Assembly: GCA_039810245.1 (NCBI GenBank)
Contig: JBDHWQ010000021.1
Span: 1 to 64,000, forward strand
Direction: 5' to 3'
DNA length: 64,000 nucleotides
Source: CALDSL01 sp039810245
GTDB taxonomy: Bacteria > Chloroflexota > Anaerolineae > Anaerolineales > Anaerolineaceae
Of this stretch, positions 25,951 to 32,816 are shown piece by piece. The notes under the pieces are model-generated. The model was not told where the DNA came from, did no database searches, and saw nothing but the letters and a program-made list of their open reading frames with translations. The first letter of the stretch is position 1. Each line of letters begins with the position of its first letter. Both the position numbers and the translations under genes were made by a program.

Positions 25951-27114
25951 TTACGGGTTGGCTGTCTGGTAATACTTGAACGCGCCGCCGGTTACCTGGA
26001 TTACGACCGCGCTTTTTACCGGGTCGCCGGTGCCCTTGAACTGCATGTTGCCGGTCACGCCTTCGTAGTTGCTGATCGAAGAAATGGCCGTGCGCACCGC
26101 TTCGCGGTCAATCTTGCCCGCTGTCTGCAGCGCCTGGAACAGCATGCCGAACGAGTCGTAGGTCAGCGCCGCTACGTCATCCGGCACCTTGCCGTAGGCC
26201 TTCTGGTAGCCCTGGATGAACGACTGCGCCTTGGGCGTGGCGATATCAGCGGCGTAGTGCGTGGTGAAGAACGAGCCATCGCAGTCCGCGCCGCACAGGT
26301 TCACCAGCTCCAGCGAGCCCCACGAGTCGGAGCCGAGGAACTTGCCGGTGTAGCCCAGCTTCTTGGCCTGCTGCACCTGCAGCGGCACTTCGGCATAGTA
26401 GTTGGGCAGGAACAGCGTATCCGCTCCGGCGTTCACCAGCTTGGTGAGCTGCGAGGAGAAGTCCTTATCGCCGGTAGTGTACGTCTCAAAGCCCACCAGG
26501 GTCAGCCCTGCGGCTTCGAGCGTTTTCTTATAGACCTCGGCAATACCCTTGTTATATTCCGAGCCTACATCATACAGCACGGCCGGCTTCTGGGTCTTCA
26601 GCTCGTTCATGGCGAACTTGGCCGCCACCACGCCCTGGAAGTCATCGATGAAGGCCGCGCGGAATACGTACTTCTTGGGCTGGCCGGTCTTGGTATCCAG
26701 CGTGGTCTTGGTGTTGGTCGACCACGGGCTGATCATCGGCATCTTCGAGGATTCGGACACTTCGGCTGCCGGGATGGCGTTGCGCGAAGCGTTCGGGCCG
26801 ATCATGGCGACGACGCCGGCGGTGGAAAGCTTTTGCGCCGCGGCGGCCGCCGATTCGGCCTTGTCTTCATTGTCTTCGATCTGCAGCTCTACCTGGTACT
26901 TGGTACCACCCACATCCAGGCCGCCGGCATCGTTAATTTCCTTCACCGCCATTTCTGCGGCATTCTTACACGATTCCCCTACCACCGGTACCGAGCCGGT
27001 TAGCTCCGCGTTCAACCCTACCTTGATCGAGGTGGGGGCCGCGGCGGTCTGGCAAGCCGTCGCCAGCAAGCTTAGCGCAAACAGCACCAAAACCGTGACA
27101 TACATTCTTCTCAT
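25951..27114 (-). CDS. livK: Branched-chain amino-acid ABC transporter substrate-binding lipoprotein
   Basis: The 387-residue periplasmic-binding-fold protein has a lipoprotein signal (VLVLFALSLLATAC, Cys 21) and a mature type I solute-binding domain with VGLNAELTGSVPVVGES, GVVAMIGPNASRNAIPAAEV and PMISPWSTN. It captures the ligand outside the membrane for LivHMGF. Family members bind Leu/Ile/Val but also other amino acids, amides or urea, so the ligand is not certain. AGGAGG lies before ATG 27114. It is first in the operon. Confidence 0.94.
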   Translation of the reverse strand: MRRMYVTVLVLFALSLLATACQTAAAPTSIKVGLNAELTGSVPVVGESCKNAAEMAVKEINDAGGLDVGGTKYQVELQIEDNEDKAESAAAAAQKLSTAGVVAMIGPNASRNAIPAAEVSESSKMPMISPWSTNTKTTLDTKTGQPKKYVFRAAFIDDFQGVVAAKFAMNELKTQKPAVLYDVGSEYNKGIAEVYKKTLEAAGLTLVGFETYTTGDKDFSSQLTKLVNAGADTLFLPNYYAEVPLQVQQAKKLGYTGKFLGSDSWGSLELVNLCGADCDGSFFTTHYAADIATPKAQSFIQGYQKAYGKVPDDVAALTYDSFGMLFQALQTAGKIDREAVRTAISSISNYEGVTGNMQFKGTGDPVKSAVVIQVTGGAFKYYQTANP

Positions 27115-27305
27115 TTCTGCCTCCTCAAACGAACGATTGGAAAATCCGGTTCTGCGAAGTGGGCAAGGACGAAGAATCGATAGGTACGCGTGCCTGGATA
27201 TGCAATTGTGAGCGGGTGGGGAAAGTCTAGCTGGATGTCACCTCCTGTGGCAACGCAAGCGAAATGCTGGCACCAGAACAGGTCGATCACCAAACCAGTA
27301 TAACG

Positions 27306-27311
27306 ATTATA
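27306..27311 (-). promoter_or_regulatory. TATAAT -10 box upstream of the liv operon
   Basis: Minus-strand TATAAT about 190 nt before livK gives a long 5' leader (27115-27300), which has no gene. No riboswitch fold could be recognised by eye, and no convincing -35 box is spaced correctly. Confidence 0.5.
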
Positions 27312-27356
27312 GCAGAAACATCAACCGAGGGCGCATGAAAAACCGCCGCGCGCATC

Positions 27357-27385
27357 TTGACGATTTTTGCGAGTTGGGGTATATT
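27357..27385 (+). promoter_or_regulatory. Sigma-70-like promoter of tRNA-Arg
   Basis: TTGACG (27357-27362) and TATATT (27380-27385) are separated by exactly 17 nt. The expected transcription start near 27392 is about 16 nt before the tRNA. Confidence 0.75.
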
Positions 27386-27407
27386 CATTGCCTGTCAGCA
27401 ATGACAC

Positions 27408-27481
27408 GCCCTCGTAGCTCAATTGGATAGAGCGTCTGCTTGCGGAGCAAAAGGTTGCAGATTCGAGTTCTGCCGAGGGCA
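27408..27481 (+). tRNA. tRNA-Arg (anticodon GCG)
   Basis: A complete cloverleaf: acceptor GCCCTCG/CGAGGGC, D-stem GCTC/GAGC, anticodon loop TTGCGGA with GCG at 27442-27444, T-stem GCAGA/TCTGC with TTCGAGT loop, and discriminator A. Length is 74 nt and CCA is not encoded. The anticodon stem TCTGC/GCAAA has one C-A mismatch. GCG would read CGC/CGU arginine codons directly, whereas most bacteria use an ACG tRNA edited to inosine. Confidence 0.92.
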
Positions 27482-27484
27482 CAC

Positions 27485-27508
27485 AAAGACCCCAAACCGG
27501 GGTCTTTT
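27485..27508 (+). terminator. Intrinsic terminator of tRNA-Arg
   Basis: The 9-bp stem AAAGACCCC/GGGGTCTTT has a 5-nt loop and runs into T residues 4 nt after the tRNA. Confidence 0.85.
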
Positions 27509-27515
27509 GTATTAG

Positions 27516-27566
27516 AGTAAAGTTAAGCAGGCCAGGCGCGTAGCGCCTGGCCTGCTTAACTTTACT
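27516..27566. terminator. Perfect 24-bp inverted repeat at the end of surE
   Basis: Arms at 27516-27539 and 27543-27566 are perfectly complementary over 24 bp with a GTA loop; the right arm touches the surE stop. It may terminate surE on the minus strand (T-rich end AACTTTACT reading outward) and insulate it from the tRNA gene. Confidence 0.75.
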
Positions 27567-28378
27567 TACTCCCGCAGCTTTTTCTCGAACTCGTGCAAAT
27601 CTACCCTTGCGGTCATATCCAGGCTGAGCGGGGTGACGGCCACCACCTGGTCGAACAGCAGCGCGTAGATGTCGGAATCGGGGCTGATGTCGCTCTGCTT
27701 GACGTCGATCTCAAAGCCAAACGCGCCTTCTTCTTCCCAGCCGCCCTTGCGCATCACTGCCGGGCGGTAATAGCGGTGGCGCGCCAGGCGTGTCATGCGC
27801 CAGGCAGTTTCTGGCGTGGCATTGGCCGGCACTTCCACTTTCAGCAGGTCTACGTCCGGCGGCATGCGCTGCTTCAGCATGCGCTCGGCGATCACGCGGG
27901 TGAAGTGCGCCGCGCTGGAAAAATCAACTTTGGTGGAGTAGTTGTAGTAATCGTCGCTGGTGAGCTGCAGCGACACCGCCATCGAGGGGATGCCCAACGA
28001 TGCGCCTTCCATCGCCGCGCCCACCGTGCCCGAAATGGTGATAATATCGCCCACGTTCTCGCCGTAATTGATGCCTGAAACCACCAGGTCGGGCGGGTTA
28101 TCGGCCATAATCTCCAGCACGGCGTGCATCACCGTCTGCGCCGGCGTGCCGCCCACGGCGTAGGCCTGCCAGTCCTGATTGCCGATGCGCAGTGTGTTGG
28201 AATGGATGCGGCCGTCCGAGGTGAGCAGCATGCTGCGCCCGGTGGACGATGCCTGGTCGCGCGGGGCGGCCAGGGTTACAAACCCCAGTTTCGATAAGGC
28301 TTCCGCCGCGGCCCAGATGCCCGGCGACTGGATGCCATCGTCGTTGGTTAACAGAATTTGGTAGCGTCCGTCTTTCAT
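27566..28378 (-). CDS. surE: 5'/3'-nucleotidase SurE
   Basis: The 270-residue metal-dependent nucleotidase has the N-terminal metal site ILLTNDDGIQSPG, the loop SGINYGENVG and GTVGAAMEGASLGIPSMAVS, all hallmarks of SurE. It removes phosphate from nucleoside monophosphates and short polyphosphates in the cytoplasm. TACAAT at 28386-28391 ends 7 nt before the ATG and there is no Shine-Dalgarno, so it is probably leaderless. Length matches the family. Confidence 0.95.
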   Translation of the reverse strand: MKDGRYQILLTNDDGIQSPGIWAAAEALSKLGFVTLAAPRDQASSTGRSMLLTSDGRIHSNTLRIGNQDWQAYAVGGTPAQTVMHAVLEIMADNPPDLVVSGINYGENVGDIITISGTVGAAMEGASLGIPSMAVSLQLTSDDYYNYSTKVDFSSAAHFTRVIAERMLKQRMPPDVDLLKVEVPANATPETAWRMTRLARHRYYRPAVMRKGGWEEEGAFGFEIDVKQSDISPDSDIYALLFDQVVAVTPLSLDMTARVDLHEFEKKLRE

Positions 28379-28418
28379 AGACGGAATTGTAGCACAGCGC
28401 GCGGATGCGCGCGGCGGC

Positions 28419-30266
28419 TTACGGAAATTCGGGGTACAGCGCGTGCATCAGGTCGATGGTGGCGGTATCCGGCGCCTGCAGCCACAACGCCTGGCTGCCG
28501 GCCAGGTAGATGCAGCTTACCTGCTCGCCCTGCCAGCACTCGCCGCTGATATTATCCACGCGCTGGCCGCGGTAACGCTCGTTCATGTGTTCGAACAGTA
28601 CCGGGAAGAACTCGCCGGCCTCTTTTTCATCGTCCCAGGCCCAATGCACGGTCAGCGCGGTCTGGCCTTCGCTGTTTTGCAGTACGGTCAGGCTATCGCC
28701 GCCCCAGCCGGCCGCTGCCTTCGACGCCCGGTCGGTATCGACGTGCGCGCTCGGGTCTGCGCCAAAGCCCAGCAGCAGGTAGGTGTACCATTCGCCCAGC
28801 ACGTTCTGGCGCAGCACGCTCCAGTCGTCGCCCAGCGCTTCCTGCAGCGGGCGCGGCGGCACGCTCAGCGCGCCTTCGCCGCTGACATACTTCTTGGGGT
28901 GCATAATCTGCTCGCTGGTAGACGGCGGGTTGGCGTAGGCATTGCTTACCTTGGCCCAGCCGCCCAGATTGAACAGGTAGTTGACGAAGGATGCGCCGCG
29001 CACGCTGCCAAAGCGGTTGTTCTCGCTGGCGTACGCCGGCGGATTCTGCTCCAGCAGCGCCAGCGCTGGCGGGCGGTAGAGGGTGATATCGCGGTACTCG
29101 GCGCTCTTGGCGTGCTTCTGGCGCCAGGCTTCCATCGTCATTTGCGCGTCGCCTTCGGCCAGCGCGGCCAGCGCGGCGCACGGCTCGTTATTCGTCGCGC
29201 AGCTCGGCGCAGCGGACAGATCCGTGATGAAGAAATTCTGGTCGAGCAGCGCGTGGGTGTATTCATGCGCGTAGATATAATGCTCCACCGCCCCAAAGCG
29301 CAGCCCCAGCACAAAGATCTGCTTGGTATCGGGGGTGTAAAAGCCGCCCAGCGCGTCTACCATGCGGTTAAAGCGGTTCATGGTCACGTCGTAGCCGGGG
29401 CTAACCAACCCCAGCGCCACCAGCACGCTGCGCTCGCGTTCAGTCTCGGCTTCAAACGCCGGGGTCAGGTACTGGTTGCGCAGGTAGCGCTCGGTGCGGT
29501 CGCGCGAGACGATGTTAAACGGTACGTCACCCTGCCCGGTCAGCCCGCGGATGGCGGAAACCTGCTCCTGGATGCGCGCGCGCTTCTGCTGCACCGTATC
29601 GCCCAGCGGCACGAACGTCTCGGTGGGCGCGGGGGTAAAGGTGGGGCGCGGCGTCTCGGTGGGCAGCGGGGTGGGCATGGCCGGCGTAGCGGTGACGCCA
29701 CCGCCGCTGGCTGCACCCGGCGCGGCGGCAATCGGCTCGCCCGCGATCTCGGACTGTGCCAGCGGCTCGGCGGCGGCTGCCAGAGGCGGGGCAGCGCGCA
29801 TCTGGCTCACCAGGAAGATCCCCAGGCCAATACTGGCCACCACCAGCAGCGCCACCAGCCCCAGCGCCAGCCGCACGGTGCGTTTGGAAACCGGCTGCGC
29901 GGGCTTTGTGTTTTTGGCGGCTTTCTGCGCCGCGGGCACAGACGGGGGCAGTGGATCGGGCGTGGGCTCAGAAGCTTTGGCTTTGGGCTGTGGCGCGGGA
30001 TTGAGGACGGGCGCGGCCGGCTCGGGGGCGGGGGGCTGCTCCAGTTCGGCCAGCGCGCGCAGCGCCAGCGCGTTTCCTGGGTCGATGCGCAGCGCCTGGC
30101 GCAGGCAGTCCATGCGCTCGGCACGGCCATCGACCGTGGCGGCCAGCCACAGCCAGCCCTGCAAATCATTGGGGTCGGCTTGCACGGCCTGCTGCAGCAG
30201 GCGGCGCGCCTGGAGCTTGTTGCCTGCTTTGAGTGCGTTAATGCCCTGTTGTGTGAGCTCGTTCAC
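28419..30266 (-). CDS. TPR membrane protein with HEXXH metallopeptidase-like domain
   Basis: The start is placed at GTG 30266, with CAGGAG 8 nt upstream. An ATG at 30338 lies 2 nt from TATGAT (30340-30345), upstream of the likely transcript start. The 615-residue product has two or three TPR-like helices (about 1-80), a Pro/Ala-rich linker, one membrane helix (131-154), a second Pro/Thr linker, then an outer domain with HEYTH (334-338) and ALAEGDAQM about 40 residues later. HEXXH plus a following Glu is typical of zinc metallopeptidases. The TPRs would be cytoplasmic and the peptidase-like domain outside. The family is not recognised. Confidence 0.75.
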   Translation of the reverse strand: MNELTQQGINALKAGNKLQARRLLQQAVQADPNDLQGWLWLAATVDGRAERMDCLRQALRIDPGNALALRALAELEQPPAPEPAAPVLNPAPQPKAKASEPTPDPLPPSVPAAQKAAKNTKPAQPVSKRTVRLALGLVALLVVASIGLGIFLVSQMRAAPPLAAAAEPLAQSEIAGEPIAAAPGAASGGGVTATPAMPTPLPTETPRPTFTPAPTETFVPLGDTVQQKRARIQEQVSAIRGLTGQGDVPFNIVSRDRTERYLRNQYLTPAFEAETERERSVLVALGLVSPGYDVTMNRFNRMVDALGGFYTPDTKQIFVLGLRFGAVEHYIYAHEYTHALLDQNFFITDLSAAPSCATNNEPCAALAALAEGDAQMTMEAWRQKHAKSAEYRDITLYRPPALALLEQNPPAYASENNRFGSVRGASFVNYLFNLGGWAKVSNAYANPPSTSEQIMHPKKYVSGEGALSVPPRPLQEALGDDWSVLRQNVLGEWYTYLLLGFGADPSAHVDTDRASKAAAGWGGDSLTVLQNSEGQTALTVHWAWDDEKEAGEFFPVLFEHMNERYRGQRVDNISGECWQGEQVSCIYLAGSQALWLQAPDTATIDLMHALYPEFP

Positions 30267-30339
30267 GCCGGTACTCCTGCTGCGATGTTGGGATGGATGC
30301 GGACAGGCACGCTCACGGCGGCGCGAGCGCAGTTTCATC

Positions 30340-30345
30340 CTATCA
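30340..30345 (-). promoter_or_regulatory. TATGAT -10 box of the TPR/metallopeptidase-like gene
   Basis: Minus-strand TATGAT is about 74 nt before GTG 30266 and explains the choice of that start over the ATG at 30338. Confidence 0.5.
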
Positions 30346-30388
30346 TAAAAGGCAGGGGGAGTCGTTTACAGATTCGAAAAGGGTGGGC

Positions 30389-30742
30389 TTAGCGCATCTG
30401 CAAATCGGTTAGTTCCAGCGCCGTTCCATCCCAACTCAGACGGCACAGCACGGTGAGCTGCACCAGGTGTCCGCCAAAGTCTTCGGCTTCCACGCGCATC
30501 TGCACGCGGTAGCGTTCGGGGCTGTCGACGGCCACGCTGGACGAGGTGAACGGGGCGAATGCCGCTGTGGATGGGGCAGGTAGCTCGCCCAGCACCGCCT
30601 GGCGGCACAACTCCCAGGCTGCGGCCGGGTCGGCGACGGCAGGCTGCGAGCGGAAACGCGTGAAAGCGAAGGCGGCCACGGCCGCGGCGATCAAGAGCAG
30701 CGCGGTAAGGACCAGCAGGGCGCGGGTGGGCGATCGTCGCAT
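30389..30742 (-). CDS. Small membrane-anchored extracytoplasmic protein
   Basis: The 117-residue protein has an uncleaved-looking N-terminal helix (ALLVLTALLLIAAAVAAFAF) and a small soluble domain ending VQLTVLCRLSWDGTALELTD, probably a beta-rich or NTF2-like fold outside the membrane. No family is recognised. Minus-strand TAAAAT (30749-30754) ends 6 nt before the ATG, so it is a leaderless candidate. It is followed by the TPR/metallopeptidase-like gene on the same strand. Confidence 0.68.
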   Translation of the reverse strand: MRRSPTRALLVLTALLLIAAAVAAFAFTRFRSQPAVADPAAAWELCRQAVLGELPAPSTAAFAPFTSSSVAVDSPERYRVQMRVEAEDFGGHLVQLTVLCRLSWDGTALELTDLQMR

Positions 30743-30796
30743 GCCCTGATTTTACCTGCTTCTCTCGCCCGCGCGGGTTTCAGGTACAATGCCTGT

Positions 30797-31651
30797 GTGT
30801 CCCGCTCGCTGCCCCTTCTTTGTGTGTTGATTCTGCTCGCCGGCTGCGTCCCGGCGGCGGCGCTGCCTGCGCGCTCTACGCCTTCCCCGGCCGTGGTGCT
30901 GCCTGCGCGCCCCACTCCAGCCCCGGCCACCCCTTCACCCACGCTGACCTCACCGGTGACTGCCACGCTCGCACCAACCACGCCGGCTGCGCCTGTATCG
31001 CTGGTCTGCTCGCCTCTGGATGGCATCGAACGCGCAGACCTGGCCGCGCTGGTCTCCAATCCCTACCATCCCCCGCGCACCGGCAGTGACGATCCGCACC
31101 ACGGCGTGGACCTTGCGGATACGCTTAACCCCAACGCCATCGCGCTTTCCGGTCGCGGAGTGCGCGCTGCGCTGGCCGGCACGGTGGCCGCCGTGGTAAC
31201 GGACCGTTTCCCTTACGGCAACGCACTGATCATCGAAACCCCGCTGGATGCGCTGCCGCCCGGGTTGGTATCCGCGCTGGCCCTGCCCGCTGCCGCTCCC
31301 ACCATCACCCCGCCCGCGCTCACCTGCCCGCCCTTCGACCCCGCACGCGCCGGCGATCCCGCGCGGCAGTCGCTGTACCTGCTCTACGCCCACATGCAAG
31401 ACGCTCCAACCGTGCAGGTGGGGGAAGCCGTCACCTGCGGCCAGCCGGTGGGCGCCATCGGCCAGAGCGGTAACGCGCTCAACCCGCACCTGCACATTGA
31501 GGCGCGGATCGGCCCTGCCGGGGCGCGCCCCGGCAGCCTGGCGCACTACACCGACAGCGCCACGCTGGATGAAATGGCCGCCTACTGCGCCTGGCGCGTC
31601 AGCGGCCTGTTCGCCATGCTCGACCCGCTGCCCCTGCTGGCCGGGCCGTAG
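30797..31651 (+). CDS. M23-family peptidase lipoprotein
   Basis: The 284-residue product starts at GTG 30797, 6 nt after TACAAT (30785-30790). It has a lipoprotein signal (VLILLAGC, Cys 17), a Thr/Pro linker, and a LytM/M23 domain with HxxxD (H101-D105, in HHGVDLAD), LLYAHMQD and HLHIEAR. These supply the zinc ligands of a peptidoglycan endopeptidase. An insertion of about 45 residues sits between the two halves of the site. Probable location: envelope, acting on the cell wall or on protein. Confidence 0.88.
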   Translation: MSRSLPLLCVLILLAGCVPAAALPARSTPSPAVVLPARPTPAPATPSPTLTSPVTATLAPTTPAAPVSLVCSPLDGIERADLAALVSNPYHPPRTGSDDPHHGVDLADTLNPNAIALSGRGVRAALAGTVAAVVTDRFPYGNALIIETPLDALPPGLVSALALPAAAPTITPPALTCPPFDPARAGDPARQSLYLLYAHMQDAPTVQVGEAVTCGQPVGAIGQSGNALNPHLHIEARIGPAGARPGSLAHYTDSATLDEMAAYCAWRVSGLFAMLDPLPLLAGP

Positions 31652-31747
31652 CCTATCCAACTCCTGGCCATCCGGCCAGTCTATCCCTGCCACCCCGGCT
31701 ACCGCAAGACTGCCCAAAGCGGTGTAGAGAAACGCCGCGCAACGGCG

Positions 31748-31753
31748 TATGCT
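31748..31753 (+). promoter_or_regulatory. TATGCT -10-like box before the small-protein pair
   Basis: TATGCT lies about 45 nt before ATG 31798, in an otherwise gene-free 146-bp gap. It is weakly supported, without a clear -35 box. Confidence 0.35.
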
Positions 31754-31797
31754 TACCGTAGTCAAACAGGCGCATAGTTCACAGGAAGGAGGATCCG

Positions 31798-32004
31798 ATG
31801 ACAGCTATGACGAAACGACTGGCAGTAAGGGGAAAGGCCGCCGCTGCGCTGCCCGCTCCCTTGCCGGAAGAAACGAATCGATGGCATAAACTGGCTGCGC
31901 GGTTCTCCATCCGCCTGCGAGTACGCGCGCAGCTCCGCCCGGATACATTCTGCAATCCGGAAACCCAGCGCACCTACCTGAGCTTTAACCAGACGCGCTG
32001 GTAG
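31798..32004 (+). CDS. Small basic protein, first of a tandem paralogous pair
   Basis: The 68-residue product has a very strong ribosome site (AGGAAGGAGG) 7 nt before the ATG. It is Arg/Lys-rich without a signal peptide and ends FCNPETQRTYLSFNQTRW. The last 20 residues align with the C-terminus of the next small protein (FSRPENQRSYLAVNETPRW), giving PE-x-QR-[ST]-YL-x2-N-x-T-x(0,1)-RW, and weaker similarity extends through the Leu/Arg-rich middle. The shared end argues for real coding and a common ancestor. I do not recognise the family. It could be a nucleic-acid-binding, regulatory or peptide precursor protein; nothing in the neighbourhood decides. Confidence 0.72.
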   Translation: MTAMTKRLAVRGKAAAALPAPLPEETNRWHKLAARFSIRLRVRAQLRPDTFCNPETQRTYLSFNQTRW

Positions 32005-32115
32005 GCCACTCGCCATCGTTTTCGTTCCGTCGCCCTCAGGCCGCGGCTTCCGGACCGGCACTCGGCACCATCCAGGGGTGCAGTTGCAAACAGGATTACC
32101 GAAGAAGGACGAACG

Positions 32116-32334
32116 ATGGACGCTGTACAATTGCGAGCTTCCGCTCACCTGCACCTCACGCATGGCTGGGTGGATACGAAGGAAACACTGTACAAGGCTT
32201 TTCGACTGCTGTCTGGCGCTCTGCGCCCGGCTGTGCTCAACCGGTCACGCAAGGGGGAAAATCCGTACGACTTTAGCCGGCCCGAGAACCAGCGCAGTTA
32301 TCTTGCCGTAAACGAAACGCCACGCTGGCGCTAA
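32116..32334 (+). CDS. Small basic protein, second of the tandem paralogous pair
   Basis: The 72-residue product, 111 bp after the first small gene, has GAAGGA 7 nt before ATG 32116. It ends YDFSRPENQRSYLAVNETPR-WR, matching the C-terminus of its neighbour. The N-terminal half (MDAVQLRASAHLHLTHGWVD) is different from that of the first copy, so only the C-terminal motif appears constrained. It has no membrane segment and no cysteines. It ends just before a bidirectional terminator at 32356-32387. Confidence 0.72.
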   Translation: MDAVQLRASAHLHLTHGWVDTKETLYKAFRLLSGALRPAVLNRSRKGENPYDFSRPENQRSYLAVNETPRWR

Positions 32335-32355
32335 CGCGCGGCGCAAACCAAACGC

Positions 32356-32387
32356 AAAACCGGGCGGCCCACGGGCCGCCCGGTTTT
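32356..32387. terminator. Bidirectional intrinsic terminator
   Basis: A perfect 15-bp stem AAAACCGGGCGGCCC/GGGCCGCCCGGTTTT has a 2-nt formal loop between converging genes (32334 plus, 32394 minus). A tracts on one side and T tracts on the other serve both directions. Confidence 0.9.
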
Positions 32388-32393
32388 GGATTC

Positions 32394-32564
32394 CTATGAC
32401 CGCCGCCGGCGACGCCAGCCGCCGGAATCGCCTACCAGGAACAGCACTCCCGCGGCGATGGCCAGCACCGCCAGGATCATCGCCATGCCGTCGAAGGTCA
32501 GCCCGAATTGGGCCAGCCCGGTCAAGATCAGCCAGATTGCCAGTAACAGGTACGCAGCGCGCAT
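32394..32564 (-). CDS. 56-residue two-helix membrane protein
   Basis: Reading the minus strand from ATG 32564 gives MRAAYLLLAIWLILTGLAQF, then a second helix (about 27-45, MAMILAVLAIAAGVLFLV) and a terminal arginine run (WRRRRRS). GGTGAGGG lies 7-8 nt upstream, and the stop at 32394 is 7 bp from the terminator at 32356-32387. Composition, ribosome site and terminator support a real gene. The antisense or overlapping longer frames here lack these marks. Function unknown. Confidence 0.7.
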   Translation of the reverse strand: MRAAYLLLAIWLILTGLAQFGLTFDGMAMILAVLAIAAGVLFLVGDSGGWRRRRRS

Positions 32565-32735
32565 TCCAATCCCTCACCCAAAGAATCGCGCGCCGGGGAT
32601 CAGGCCAGCGCGCGTTGTGTTATGTCCAGTATAGGCAGGCTGGCGCTACCGCGCAATACGGGAATCCCCCTATGCGCGCGGTGCGGGCTGTTTATAGGAT
32701 TTTGCCCACAATTTGTATCTGCAATCAAAAATTCG

Positions 32736-32793
32736 TAGGGGCGAGGCGAGAGAGGACAGGCTGCCCGTAAGGCGCGTCAAAGCCTCGCCCCTT
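32736..32793. repeat. TAGGGGCGAGGC / GCCTCGCCCC repeat unit
   Basis: Inverted ends TAGGGGCGAGGC (32736-32747) and GCCTCGCCCCTT (32782-32793) flank a 34-bp core. It is a member of the dispersed family seen at 15339, 37810 and 53525. The surrounding 252-bp gap (32565-32816) holds no gene. Confidence 0.7.
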
Positions 32794-32816
32794 CGCGCGG
32801 ATGACAAAGCTCGCTG

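Noticed and set aside
27115..27305. Amino-acid riboswitch or T-box in the liv leader or before tyrS
   Set aside because: No recognisable conserved T-box or known riboswitch core was found by eye; the tyrS leader is too short for one.
30266..30338. ATG 30338 as start of the TPR/metallopeptidase-like gene
   Set aside because: It lies 2 nt from the TATGAT box and lacks a ribosome site, while GTG 30266 has CAGGAG at proper spacing.
28443..30392. 649-aa plus-strand open frame over the TPR/metallopeptidase-like gene
   Set aside because: Antisense shadow; glycine/arginine/histidine-rich low complexity.
31798..32334. Small-protein pair as a toxin-antitoxin system
   Set aside because: The two share a C-terminal motif rather than complementary toxin and antitoxin features, are 111 bp apart, and show no known toxin or DNA-binding fold.
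31798..32334. Small-protein pair as RiPP precursors
   Set aside because: No modification enzyme, peptidase-exporter or leader-type sequence is adjacent; kept only as a remote possibility.
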